NCBI GenBank assembly: GCA_049999805.1 | Contig: JBNGIO010006327.1 | Span: 155,097 to 175,393 of the forward strand | Direction: 5' to 3' | Origin: Folioceros fuciformis | Lineage: Eukaryota > Anthocerotophyta > Anthocerotopsida > Anthocerotales | DNA length: 20,297 bases | Shown: piece after piece, positions 1 through 9,159 of the stretch | Layout: the number at the start of each line of letters is the position of its first letter | Numbering within the stretch: the stretch's first letter is position 1 | The notes under the pieces: model-generated | What the model saw: only the letters and a program-made list of their open reading frames with translations | Databases searched by the model: none | Told to the model about the DNA's origin: nothing | Made by a program: the position numbers and the translations under genes

Positions 1-191
1 CGTGCATCATTCATTGAGGCTTGATTGGGTTGGGTTTGGCGTGGTTGGGGCAGTGGGAGTAGAGGATGTATGTAGTGTATGTATGTAGATTGGAGTTAAG
101 AGTAGCGACGCGCGGAGGGGAAGGGGAGGTGGAGGGAAGGGCAATGTGGATGTAGTGGTACGGGAGCAGGTGTAAGTGGACGTGTAATTGC

Positions 192-255
192 GAGGCAGAG
201 GCAGAGGCAGAGGCAGCGGCAGCAGCAGGTGCATTAGCAGTAGCAGTAGCAGGCA
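192..255. repeat. GAGGCA hexamer array grading into CAG and TAGCAG repeats
   Basis: Four perfect GAGGCA units run from 192 to 215. They pass into GCGGCAGCAGCAGG and then, after a short spacer, into three TAGCAG-like units ending near 255. This is a simple microsatellite in a stretch with no supportable gene. Positions 1-191 hold G-rich sequence with no feature I recognise. Confidence 0.85.
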
Positions 256-421
256 GGCGTAGGGTGGCTCCCAGTTTTTTGAATTCCTGGTACAGGATAT
301 TGTAATTGCGTTTGTGCAGGCAGGCAGCTCCAGATTTAGGGGCCCGGGATCCGTTCCGTGGATGCAGCTGTGGCAGTACTCGGTCCTGTCACCGCTGGAT
401 GCTCTGCTCAGCTCAGCTCTC

Positions 422-512
422 TGGTCTGTGCTGTGCGCTGTGTGGTCTGTGCTGTGCGCTGTGTGGTCTGTGCTCTGCGCTCTGAGCTCTCTGGTCTGTG
501 CTCTGCGCTTTC
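422..512. repeat. 21-bp minisatellite, about four copies
   Basis: Units begin at 422, 443 and 464 with exact 21-bp spacing and start TGGTCTGTGCT. A fourth, more diverged copy starts at 492 after a 7-bp insertion. Because 21 is a multiple of three, the array stays open in several frames on both strands, which explains the overlapping ORFs here. None of them looks like a real protein. Confidence 0.85.
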
Positions 513-567
513 GCCTCTGGACGCTGTGCTTGTGGTACATCCAGTCTGCGTGTCCCGGGCCCCCTGT

Positions 568-585
568 TGCTGCTGCTGCTGCTGC
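568..585. repeat. (TGC)6 trinucleotide repeat
   Basis: Six perfect TGC units. Similar trimer runs recur at 3884-3905, 5291-5305 and 6277-6297. Nothing else is recognisable between about 590 and 945. Confidence 0.9.
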
Positions 586-947
586 TTCCACCACATCAAA
601 TCCGGGTTGGCACAGACTGCCGTAGAGTGAATGCGACTTGACCTCGCCCGGGGCCGCGGCCGTGGTACCGGTACCGGTCCCGCTGCTTCCTCACAAGTGT
701 CTGGTCCGGCTGCCTGGCCTGGCCATAATGCAAAAGGAAGAAAGAGGGCGAGCGGGCAGGCAGCGCAGGCAGGGGAGACGACGCCCTTGCCGACATGATT
801 GGAATGCAAGGCAGGGCGGGCTAGGGTAGGGCAGGACTGGCTGGCATTGAAGAGGGGCAGCGCGTATGTGGCGATTTGCGTCTGCTTCCCTGCTGATTTA
901 GAGGGATATGGATCCACCATATTCTCCGCCACCGGCAGTGCGGGAGC

Positions 948-1036
948 TAGGTGTAGCGCTAGAGCGGGGACGAGAGGTAGGTGTAGCGCTAGAGCGGGGA
1001 CGAGAGGTAGGTGTAGCGCTAGAGCGGGGACGAGCT
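948..1036. repeat. 30-bp tandem repeat, three copies
   Basis: Three nearly identical 30-bp units start at 948, 978 and 1008, each with the core GTAGCGCTAGAGCGGGGAC. A partial, degraded fourth unit (GCTAGCTAGGTGTAGAGCG) follows. The period is a multiple of three, so one frame reads as a 10-residue repeat, but no start, stop or homology supports a protein. The near-identity of the copies suggests recent expansion. Confidence 0.9.
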
Positions 1037-1146
1037 AGCTAGGTGTAGAGCGAGAGCGAGTCCAGAGTCTTTGAGTGTCAGTAGTGGCCTGGAGGCTGGA
1101 CATTCTTCAGTCGCTCATTGAGCCCCGGGCCCCGAGTCCCGCTCCC

Positions 1147-1229
1147 GGAGTCCCAGAGTCCCAGAGTCCTAGAGTCCCAGTCCCAGAGTCCCAGAGTCCC
1201 AGTCCCAGAGTCCCAGACCCAGTCCCAGG
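1147..1229. repeat. AGTCCC/AGAGTCCC interspersed microsatellite
   Basis: AGTCCC and AGAGTCCC units alternate over about 80 bp. This is a compound hexamer/octamer array with no coding evidence. Confidence 0.85.
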
Positions 1230-1331
1230 CTTTGAATGCGGAGCGAGGCAAGGTGATGATGGATGAGCATGCCCGATGCGGTGAGGCTCCCGGTGGAGCC
1301 GTGGAGCGTGCCGCGCCGTGGTGTGCCGCGC

Positions 1332-1356
1332 CGTGTCGTGTCGTGTCGTGTCGTGT
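1332..1356. repeat. (CGTGT)5 pentamer repeat
   Basis: Five perfect CGTGT units. A short ATGTAC-rich stretch with self-complementary ATGTACAT follows at about 1376-1425. Confidence 0.9.
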
Positions 1357-1573
1357 CCGGAGCCCCGCTTCTTCCCATGTACATGTACATGCATACAAGG
1401 CGGGATGTACATGTACAGTAGTACAGGCTGCATGTTTCTGCATCCATGCGGCATTAAGTGGGGCCTTGACACTCTCTGGTGGAGTTAAGACGAACAAGAT
1501 AAAAAGTTGAACGCGACGCGGTAGGTGGGCAGATGGAGATGTTGACCGGGACACGAGGGTGGAGGCTCGGGGC

Positions 1574-1673
1574 NNNNNNNNNNNNNNNNNNNNNNNNNNN
1601 NNNNNNNNNNNNNNNNNNNNNNNNNNNNNNNNNNNNNNNNNNNNNNNNNNNNNNNNNNNNNNNNNNNNNNNNN
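1574..1673. other. Assembly gap of exactly 100 N
   Basis: One hundred N bases interrupt the sequence. Exactly 100 is a common placeholder for a gap of unknown size. Both sides are GGGCTCG heptamer sequence (GGCTCGGGGC to the left, six heptamers to the right), so the missing sequence is probably more of the same tandem repeat. ORFs read through the gap are meaningless. Confidence 0.97.
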
Positions 1674-1720
1674 GGGCTCGGGGCTCGGGGCTCGGGGCTC
1701 GGGGCTCGGGGCTCGGGGCC
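1674..1720. repeat. GGGCTCG heptamer array at the gap edge
   Basis: Six perfect GGGCTCG units run straight out of the N gap and decay into GGCC-rich sequence. The true array length is unknown because of the gap. The G-runs make it a plausible G-quadruplex former, which could explain the assembly break. Confidence 0.9.
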
Positions 1721-1878
1721 GGGCCGGGCAGGGCAGGGCCGGCCCGAGCCTAGCCGAGCCGAGACGCAGCCCAAACTGTGGCCTTGACCAGTGGGTGCGT
1801 GGGGAGGTTAGAGCATGTACATACTGAACAAGAAAGATGTGATGATGAAGGGCAGGGTTAGGCCTCGTGTAAACTGGG

Positions 1879-1936
1879 GATGGCATGATGGCATGATGGG
1901 CATGATGGGCCCGATGGGCCCGATGGCCCCGATGGC
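1879..1936. repeat. GATGGGCCC/GATGGCAT nonamer-like array
   Basis: Imperfect 7- to 9-bp units of the type GATGGCAT, GATGGGCCC and GATGGCCCC repeat over about 58 bp. No gene is associated. Confidence 0.75.
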
Positions 1937-2269
1937 CGGGCGGAACAGACTTAACCGACCGGTTTGTTGCCCTTTTGCTGGCGCGCTGCTCATACCGGAT
2001 TGGACTGACCACACTGAGGCTATGCGGGGCAGGGGAGGCCGCCATCATTGGGCCCATGCATCATCATTTCTTCTCGCTAGGCCCTTTACCTGCCTCCATA
2101 TCCTGCATATATATATATACACTACACTATGCATGTACCTGCCTCTACTCCCCTCCACTGGCCCCCATGGCCACCACCGCTCGTGTCATGCCCATGTTAT
2201 TATGCCGCCCGCACATGTACTTGCAGTTGCACTGCCATGCATGCTTGCATACCATCTATACACGCATGC

Positions 2270-2305
2270 ATGTATGTATGTATGTATGTATGTATGTATG
2301 TATGT
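2270..2305. repeat. (ATGT)9 tetranucleotide repeat
   Basis: Nine perfect ATGT units, preceded by GCATGC-rich sequence. Perfect tetramer arrays of this length are usually length-polymorphic. Confidence 0.95.
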
Positions 2306-2528
2306 CCATGTGGGTGGAGCAGAAATATAATCTTGTTCGTGATATGGGGAATGCCCAATTTGTCCTTGGGAGAAATGCAAAAAGGAAAAAAGAAAAAGAA
2401 AAAATGCGAAATGCGAAATGGAAGGGAAGAGAAGGCAGTTGCTGCTCCCGGGCCAGCCAGCCCTGCAGGATATGCAGGCCGGGGAGGAGCAGGATCCGGG
2501 ATCGGGTGTAGTAGCGTGCCTTTTTGCC

Positions 2529-2552
2529 TCTGGCTCTGGCTCTGGCTCTGGC
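2529..2552. repeat. (TCTGGC)4 hexamer repeat
   Basis: Four perfect TCTGGC units. The stretch 2380-2430 just upstream is A-rich (GAAAAAGAAAAAATGCGAAA type). Confidence 0.9.
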
Positions 2553-2591
2553 TTTTCATTTTCTGCATTTCTACAACAAAGTGACCCGGGT

Positions 2592-2640
2592 CGACGCGGC
2601 CCGACGCGGCCTGGCCCGGCCTGGCCCGGCCCGGCCCGCC
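2592..2640. repeat. GC-only repeat block (CGACGCGGCC / CTGGCCCGGC)
   Basis: Two CGACGCGGCC units are followed by two CTGGCCCGGC units and further CCGGC. The block abuts the purine tract beginning at 2641. Confidence 0.85.
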
Positions 2641-2708
2641 AAGGGAGGGAAGGGAAGGGAAAGGGAAAGGGAAAGGGAAGGGAAAGGGTAAGGGAAAGGG
2701 AAGGGAAG
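2641..2708 (+). repeat. GGGAAA purine tract with G-quadruplex potential
   Basis: All 68 bases are purines except one T at 2689. Units are GGGA, GGGAA and GGGAAA. GGGAGGGAAGGGAAGGG near 2643 fits the canonical pattern of four G3 runs with loops of 1-7 bases, and further G3 runs follow. Such tracts can also form triplex (H-DNA). Confidence 0.9.
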
Positions 2709-2849
2709 TTAAAAAATTATTGCGCACCGTGGCGTGAGCCAGAATAGAAACCCACGCGCTTGGAAATCAGAGTCCGGGGGGCCCACCAGTACACAGCCCA
2801 CATCAAATTACACGCTCATCATGCGCCGTCGTCCTGCCACACCCGATAT

Positions 2850-2884
2850 GGGCCTGAGCCTGGGCCTGGGCCTGGGCCTGGGCC
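2850..2884. repeat. GGGCCT hexamer repeat
   Basis: About five GGGCCT/CCTGGG units with one variant (GGCCTGAGCCT). A short CCAGGT repeat follows at about 2911-2929. Confidence 0.85.
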
Positions 2885-3030
2885 ACAGCCAGCCGGACTC
2901 CGGGCTACGAGCCCAGGTCCAGGTCCAGGCCAGTCCCCATGTTCGCCGTTCCGTTATTCCCTCCCTGCCCGTCCCGTTATCTCCGCTCTCTGGGTTTGCG
3001 CTGCCCAGCGCCCAGTGGCCAGTACAGAGG

Positions 3031-3053
3031 GGCCAGGCCAGGCCAGGCCAGCC
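3031..3053. repeat. (GGCCA)4 pentamer repeat
   Basis: Four GGCCA units. The same motif recurs as a longer array at 3576-3613. Confidence 0.85.
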
Positions 3054-3110
3054 AAGCCCCAGAATGTTGGTCGCGCGAGCGATCTGCGGCCCAGGTTCCT
3101 GCTTCCGGCT

Positions 3111-3172
3111 TCCTGCGTCCTGCGTCCTGCGTCCTGCGTCCTGCGTCCTGCATCCTGCATCCTGCATCCTGT
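3111..3172. repeat. TCCTGCG/TCCTGCA heptamer array, eight copies
   Basis: Five perfect TCCTGCG units (3111-3145) are followed by three TCCTGCA units (3146-3166) and a partial unit. The clean switch from G to A at the seventh base shows that a point variant arose in one unit and was then copied to its neighbours. Confidence 0.95.
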
Positions 3173-3575
3173 TCCCCCGCTCCAGGCTGCACCCTCCCAG
3201 CCTCGCCAGCCTCCAGGCCCGGCTCCAGCATCGAGAACGGCGCCTCACCTCAGCTCACCTCACTACACCACCTTAACCCGCCCTCTCCTCCGCCTGCCTC
3301 CTGCTGCCCGATTCCAATTTGCTTGCTAGGCGCAGGTGTGTGCCACATACAGCGCTTCCCCCACGCGCCTCCGCAAACTCGTCGCTCGCAATTGGACGCA
3401 ACATGCAAACAAAAAGCCCACACCCCATCATTCGCATCTGGCTCTCCCGCCATGGAACCACCGTGTGCTCCCTCGTGAGTACACCCTACGCCCTGTCCCG
3501 TTGCCTCTGTCGGTCCCCCGGGGGGGATGATGGATGGACGAGGGGCGGGGGGAGGGGGGAGCCTTTATGACAGGA

Positions 3576-3613
3576 CAGGCCAGGCCAGGCCAGGCCAGGC
3601 CAGGCCAGGCCAG
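3576..3613. repeat. (CAGGC)7 pentamer array
   Basis: Seven perfect CAGGC units, then CAGCCC. C-rich, pyrimidine-rich sequence with CCCTG motifs follows to about 3780. Confidence 0.95.
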
Positions 3614-3883
3614 CCCATCCCAGCCCTGCCCTGCCACTCACCTGCGCTGCTCTGCCCTGCCCTGCCATCTTCTCCTCCTGCACCTCTCTCTTGCAGCACC
3701 TCCACTCCACTCCTTTCAACTCCTCTCCTCCCCGTTTCCCTTCCCTTGCCTTGCCCTCCCTTTCCCTGCCTGTACGCTGCCACGGTTTTGGCTAGATTCT
3801 CGCCAACCACGCGCCAACCAAACCCCAACCTTCCTGTTTTTTAATCACCTCCCAAAACAAGCACGTGATTGCACTCCATCTCC

Positions 3884-3905
3884 TGCTGCCGCTGCTGCTG
3901 CTGCT
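3884..3905. repeat. CTG/GCT trinucleotide run
   Basis: CTGCTGCC is followed by five perfect GCT units. Simple repeat in non-coding sequence. Confidence 0.85.
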
Positions 3906-3999
3906 CTTCTCGCCGATCCCGGCCCTCCGGGCACGCTGATCCAGCCCATCGAACGCCTTGTACCCCCATAACCCCTACAATTATCTCAACTCTGCTCCC

Positions 4000-4740
4000 T
4001 TCTCCTCGGTATTAGCCTGCCAGTACACCGCCCATTATCCCCTTCTTCTCGGGTTTTGTTCTTGCTCATGCAAACTACTCAATACTCAAACGTCTATATT
4101 CTCCACACAACTCACTCCCTCCTCCTTCTTCCATTCGCTACTACCTCCTCGGTCATCCACCCACCTACCCACCCCATCTCTTATTTTTATTTTATTAACA
4201 CAGCCATGTCCATTCAACATGATGTGCTACCCCAAATATCCTACTAACATGTAATCCCATCACACTCCTCCTAGCGTATCTTAATATGGGCCCCATTCAT
4301 GTATCTAACTATCTATCTCACGTGTATTGTAAAAACAAAAATATATAAAAAAAAAGAGAAAATTAAAATGTGTCCACATTCTATCCATATTCCTGCAAAA
4401 CATGTCAACTCAACTCAACTCAACTCAACTTAACTCAACTCAACCCAACTCAACTAGCCCCTGTCCACTCACACCTACTCTACATTGTCCTATATGCACA
4501 AAATAAAATGCTTTGTGACTTTTGTTCCTTTATTCAATATTGCACGTTTACTCTTGTTGTGTATGCTCTCTCTCTGGTCAATGTCGGAATAGAATCTACT
4601 GGAAGCTCTCCTACATATGTATCTCCATTCCTTACTTACATATATATCTATCCACCTTAAATATCTCAATTGAATCTAATCTAATATTTTTAACTTATTT
4701 CTGACTTTCTTTTACTTTTTACTGTTACTCCTTCCTACAT
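4000..4740. other. G-poor, AT/C-rich intergenic stretch
   Basis: The + strand carries very few G residues for about 740 bp; several 60-base lines have only two to seven. It contains the TCAAC array, an A-rich run at 4331-4368 and TATCTA-type words. No ORF has recognisable protein character. The composition contrasts with the G-rich left end and GC-rich neighbours. I see no gene; it may be a promoter-distal spacer, an untranslated region or decayed repeat. Confidence 0.6.
4405..4455. repeat. (TCAAC)~10 pentamer array
   Basis: Five perfect TCAAC units from 4405 are followed by TTAAC, TCAAC and CCAAC variants up to 4455. Confidence 0.9.
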
Positions 4741-6260
4741 ATATGCGCAGCTACAGTGCTTGAAACTCCTTCCCACTGCATTTGCAGCTTCATATGGATA
4801 TGCATGAGAGAGGAGACGACTCGAGACGAGATCAGAGCAGAGCAGATCAGAGCAGAGCAGAGCAGTAAATGCAGGCGCATCCGATCGGTGTCGTGCGGCA
4901 CCGCGGCCGAGGGCCCGCACGCCCCCCTCCCTTGCTGCAGCATGGATGTAGGTAACGGGCGTTCGTCATCATCATCATCTCGCACCTCACAGCTCGCAAC
5001 TTCGCAGATCGCAGATCGAACATCCCAGCTTGGCTTGCGCTGTGCTGCGATGCCATGCTTTAATTCGGCTTAAAAGCGTCTGGCCATGCCGATAACTCCA
5101 TTATGACTTCGGTGTGCGTGCACACTGTTTCTGCTACAAGGGCTTGTAGATTAAGAGTATCCGTGAATGTATGTACCACGCGTGGCGCGACTCCGGTGGG
5201 CTGCTTGTCCATGTTGCTGGCTTCGCCTCGCAAACTTCGCTAATCCCAACCAAATCCCGGGCTTCAGAAATGCTGCACCGCCGTGCTTGGTGCTGCTGCT
5301 GCTGCTGTGGGCTACTGCTGCTCATGTTGGTGTTGGGGCTGCCTGCACCCGCACTCAATCGCAGCCGCACACTTCTCTCCAACTGTAACTAACTGCAACT
5401 CTCAGTGCAATCAGTCTAGAGGGTTGTGGGACCCCGCCCAGTATGTACATATGCAGCTGCCAGGTATTCTCGGAGACGCGCACATCTACTACACACACAG
5501 CTCGCCGCCTGGATAACTCATCATCAGGGGCCAGAGAGCCAGGGGCCAGCACGGCCAGCGGCCAGGGCCAGCACGGCCAGCAAGGCCAGCAGGGCCCCTG
5601 GCCCCGGATCCTCCTTGGACCCAGCTCCGGGATGGAGCTTGTACAAGGAAGGAGAAGAGAAAACCGGGCCACGCACACTTGATGTGAAGGGAGGATCATG
5701 GCCACACCAAGGAATCCCAAGCCAAGGAATGAGGAAGCTTTTGCTTGCAAGCAAGCTCCGATTCACCAAGCCCGGATCTATGCAATAATCAACATGCCCG
5801 TTTTACGTTTGGGGTGTCAGCAAGCAGCCTGTCTTGCAGGCCGCGGCCCATTAAGAATATGACGCACCGAGGAGAGGGGGATTCAGGAATGGCCATGGCT
5901 GATTTGCACCGATTCCCCTCATTCATTGTACTGACCCACGTTCACGTCTTGAGTACATAGAATAACTTTTTCTCAGCATGAAACAAGAGGCAATTTTAGC
6001 TCCCTCCTTCATTGTCTCCTGCCGTCCACAAACGTGGAAAGCTGTCATAAAAGACTCTGCTGCACAGCACAGCACAGCACAAAAGCAAAACCTTCCTCCC
6101 TCCTTCCTGCTTCCCCTCCGCTCGCCATTAATCCTCCCTGCCCAGCGGATGCCCCGACTCCGCCCTCACCTTTTTACCACACCCGTCGTGATTCCTGTGT
6201 GCGCGAGGAAATGCACTGCCCACCGCCTCTGCGGGGAGTCATCACACTCTGCCTAAAATA
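4741..6260. other. Intergenic region, no supportable gene
   Basis: No ORF here resembles a protein family and none can be joined by convincing splice sites. The stretch contains an ATCAGAGCAG-type repeat (about 4828-4865), (TGC)5 at 5291-5305, a GGCCAGC-rich repeat (about 5540-5602) and CACAG repeats (about 6061-6080). It separates the low-complexity left end from the 3' end of the GH3 gene. Confidence 0.6.
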
Positions 6261-6276
6261 ACCACTGCTGCAGTTG

Positions 6277-6297
6277 CAGCAGCAGCAGCAGCAGCAG
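6277..6297. repeat. (CAG)7 repeat in the GH3 3' flank
   Basis: Seven perfect CAG units lie about 120-145 bp past the GH3 stop codon. On the GH3 sense strand they read (CTG)7, so they could fall in its 3' UTR. The plus-strand reading gives a poly-Gln ORF that is antisense to GH3 exon 5 and is not believed to be coding. I found no AATAAA-type signal to fix the end of the transcript. Confidence 0.85.
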
Positions 6298-6419
6298 GAG
6301 AAGGAGCTGCAACAGCACCAGCCGCAGCACCAGCAGCAGGATATAATGCACGTTATCTGTCCTGGCCTACACTTTGGAATCTGCAAACGACAACGTTCAC
6401 CTACAAACCTACTTCAACA

Positions 6420-8882
6420 CTATATCAAAGCTGACTCCACATGGACTGCCTGGCTGCACGAGCTGGGCAGTAGCAAGTTGGAGTTCAGCATCTCTACATC
6501 GGAAAGAATCTTCAAGCACCTGGGCGTCTTGTACTGCCCGATGTCTGAGCCCCTGCTAACCGCAGCTTGCGCCATCTGCTCGAAGCTCCCGGGTTTCACC
6601 ACCCTCACTTCCAGAGGCCCGATGACGCCTTCATTTCGGTTCCTGCAGTAAATGGGGCAAAGCTGCTGCTCCACGTTCAGGCAGAAAAGCTCCAACAACC
6701 TTTGCAGCCTCTCCCCAGGGCCGCCTTCCTCTTCTAACTGTTCTCTCTTCGGGAGATTGGCCAGCTCCAGGTACAGCGCGTACCGGCCCGGGCTCTGGCT
6801 CACGTCTGCGAAGCTGGAATAGTCCAGAAGGTGGCTCTCAATATTGAGCTCTTGTCGTAACTGTGAAAGGAGAGTCCCAAGAGCCGCTGTAATTGCGGCG
6901 AGGAGCGTGTGCTCGTCTGTTTTGTCTGTGTCGATGCTTAACACCACACTCTTCCTGCCTATCATCTCGAACTTTGGGCTTGCATTGTGGTATCCGCACG
7001 CTCTCACTATGTCACCCACTCTGAAGCGGTACAAACCTGTGGACGGATCCACACAAACTCAGGGTTTAAGGCCAGATCTTTCTCACCACACCGCAACATT
7101 AGGCTTACAGGAAGAGGTCCTGCACGCTGCTTAATTGCGTACCTGAGAAGTTTGTGATCACCAGTTCGTATTCCTGGCCGGGCACCACGTCCGCCAGATC
7201 CACGATGTCCTCCACGGCAGCACCCACTTCACCCGTGCTCCGATCCAATCGCCAGGGAATGAACTCGAAGTAGTTCACAAAGGGCATGATAGTGTATGAC
7301 ACCTTGGATGGATGGCACAGAGCATCCAAGTTGAGGCCGAAGTAGCCTTCCGAGGCCCCATACGGCATGCACACGATGGGCAGCTCCCCAGCAAAGTGCT
7401 CCAGCAAAGGCACGTATGCTGCCATTGCTCCGGTCGTGATAGCCTCCACAATCAGGGCCTTGGGGAAAAGTCTTGGGATGAGATTCTTGCACCGCGGGCT
7501 GTACAAATTATAACAACGCACCTCCAAGTTGTCAGCGCACAGCCCAGTTGAAGCAAGCGCCAGGATTGCAATCGCATGTACGTGCGACACTCACCGTTGA
7601 CCAGACATGATGGCCTCGATCTCGTCTGCCAGGGCAGGGTTAGGGTGCAACAGCTTCTCCACAGCGCTTCGGACTTCTGGATCTCTGACGATCGGGTTGA
7701 GCTCTCCATGACGGATGTCATGGCACATGAGAGGCCATGCCTCCAAGAAGAACCGTAACGCCCTCACCAGGAAGGAAGCAAAGATGGCTCGCACTCTCAC
7801 GATCTCCCGCCGCTGTAGCAGGCCGCAGAGGAGGTGGCAGTAGGTGATCTGATTCTTGTCCTCTGGGCACAGAAACACCGCTCCCGGGCTCGTCACAATG
7901 TCCGTGTACGCATTCTTGGCTCCTGGAGCGAAGATGTCCTTGAAAGTCCTGGTCAGGGTGGTCTGAGCCACCAGCCCCCCCTTGGTGGTGCTGGTGCTCC
8001 TGGTGGTGAACAAGTACAGGGCTTTGCCATTCCGCAAGGCAGGCACAGCTCTGTAGCACAAACACCAGATTCCAGGTTACAACACAGCACAGCTCAGCTG
8101 AGCTCCACTCCACCGAGGCAAGCACAGAAAGGGAAGCAAACGAATGGAATGGAAATGAAGCGACCTGTCCAGGGTGGCTATAGCGATAGCATCATGAACC
8201 ACCTTACGAAACCCGTCGCGTGCAACGTTGGGAAACAGCTTGCGGGTCCCGCCGGATGTCCCAGAGCTGCAACAAGCCAGGGCCAAAGACAGATCAAAAC
8301 AAGCGTAGCAGCCAGCATCCAACATCAAGCCCAGTTTCATTCGACAACCATTTGTTTACTGCCAACGCAGCAGCTTTACAGTGACGACAACCATCCTCAT
8401 CATAAAATTGTACAAACGAAGGGACCATGCAACTGCCCAGCGACAGAAATCACTTCCTCAACATCCTGTCCGGCAATGCACCCAACACAAACAAAACGAA
8501 AAGCCACCGACAAACCCCTCGCAAACCCTAGTTATGGCAGATTGGGTTTGCCATCGCAACACTTGTCATACCTGGTGAAGAGGTCCGAAACTGGAGGACC
8601 GGTGAGCAAGGGCGACCGATCTCCGTCCGCAATGCGATCGATATCACCCTTGACGTCTTCATACTCGATCACAGGAATCCTGGATTTGAACGCGGCTGTG
8701 TCAACCTTCGCACCGCCTCCCAGCCCGTGCCTGGACAGGTACTCGCACCCCTCATTCTGATGCAGGATGGCGGACAGCACCCGCTCCTGCACCGCACCGG
8801 GGTGTTGCGTGATCTTGTCGACAAAATCCAACAGCGTCTGGCTGGTGAGGTCTGCTGGGAGGCAATCCATTCTCAACACCAT
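6420..8882 (-). CDS. GH3: GH3-family acyl-acid-amido synthetase, five exons
   Basis: GH3 enzymes adenylate an acyl acid hormone (auxin, jasmonate or a benzoate-type acid) and transfer it to an amino acid, controlling active hormone level in the cytosol. Exons on the minus strand are 8882-8572, 8266-8165, 8050-7595, 7498-7143 and 7036-6420. All introns are GT-AG (305, 114, 96 and 106 bp) and every junction keeps frame, giving about 613 residues, the usual GH3 length. Visible motifs are SSGTSGGTRK (residues 104-113, nucleotide-binding loop), YGASEGYFGLN (336-346), YRFRVGD (411-417), DTDKTDE (444-450) and QYKTPRC with the expected catalytic Lys (576-582). The start at 8882 has A at -3 and G at +4; a second in-frame ATG at 8870 would give 609 residues. 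SEG replaces the SEC common in auxin-type members. Family certain; acyl substrate not assignable from motifs alone. No stop or frameshift is seen, so it is probably functional. Confidence 0.95.
8523..8530. promoter_or_regulatory. Telo-box-like AAACCCTA in GH3 intron 1
   Basis: AAACCCTA on the plus strand matches the core of plant telo-box elements, which often sit near the 5' end of expressed genes. Here it lies in the first intron of GH3, 42 bp inside the donor. An 8-mer occurs by chance fairly often, so this is only a candidate. Confidence 0.25.
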
Positions 8883-8950
8883 ACTTGCCGGCCTCCAATC
8901 CCAGACAGAAATCCTGGCTCGGCACACACAGCCCAGCAGCTGCAGTCGTC

Positions 8951-9127
8951 TCAGACTGCAACAGTTTGGATCACAGAGAACAGCCCCGAGCCAGACCAGC
9001 CTGGCAACCAGGCGCTGATCGAGGAGCAGACTGGAACACCGGCCCACAACTTGCCAGTGTAACGGTGCCTCGGAAATTTGAGGTGGGAAACAACCACAAT
9101 CCGCCCGGGCGCTGTCTTACAGTTCAT
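8951..9127 (-). other. Possible uORF of 58 codons in the GH3 leader
   Basis: An ATG at 9127-9125 opens a frame that closes with TGA at 8953-8951, 69 bp before the GH3 start. It lies about 30 nt below the TATA box, right where transcription would begin. Whether it is in the mRNA depends on the exact start site. If included, it could reduce GH3 translation. The peptide has no recognised similarity. Confidence 0.3.
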
Positions 9128-9133
9128 TGTCTC
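9128..9133. promoter_or_regulatory. TGTCTC auxin-response-element-like hexamer
   Basis: TGTCTC on the plus strand is the classic AuxRE first defined in a GH3 promoter. It lies between the TATA box and the predicted leader, an unusual position, and a single hexamer is weak evidence. Confidence 0.3.
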
Positions 9134-9151
9134 CTTGCAGGTCCTCCACGG

Positions 9152-9159
9152 CTTTATAG
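9152..9159 (-). promoter_or_regulatory. TATA box of GH3 (CTATAAAG)
   Basis: CTATAAAG reads on the minus strand about 270 bp upstream of the GH3 ATG and matches the plant TATA consensus well. It predicts transcription starting near 9125 and a leader of about 240 nt. No competing TATA motif is evident closer to the gene. Confidence 0.6.

Noticed and set aside
7-594. 195-codon minus-strand ORF and overlapping frames at the left end
   Set aside because: Frames stay open because of GC-rich and 21-bp repeats. The peptide is low complexity with Pro/Leu and Ser/Thr runs and has no domain.
948-1036. CRISPR-like repeat array
   Set aside because: The repeats are directly adjacent without spacers, so this is a minisatellite in a plant genome.
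3452-3844. Small spliced plus-strand ORF (ATG at 3452, donor CTC|GTGAGT at 3475, acceptor TTGCAG ending 3696)
   Set aside because: Splice signals are good, but the product would be only 56 residues of Pro/Leu/Ser low complexity in pyrimidine-rich sequence. RNA evidence would be needed.
6274-6651. Plus-strand ORF starting with poly-Gln
   Set aside because: The Gln run comes from the CAG repeat, and the rest is antisense to GH3 exon 5.
7834-8760. 308-codon plus-strand ORF
   Set aside because: It lies antisense to GH3 exons 1-3 and runs through their introns. The minus strand has matching family motifs and perfect splice frames, so this is a shadow.
8883-9047. Upstream extension of the GH3 first exon frame
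   Set aside because: The frame is open to 9047, but there is no ATG before 8882 in it and GH3 proteins start shortly before the LLDFVDKI-type helix.
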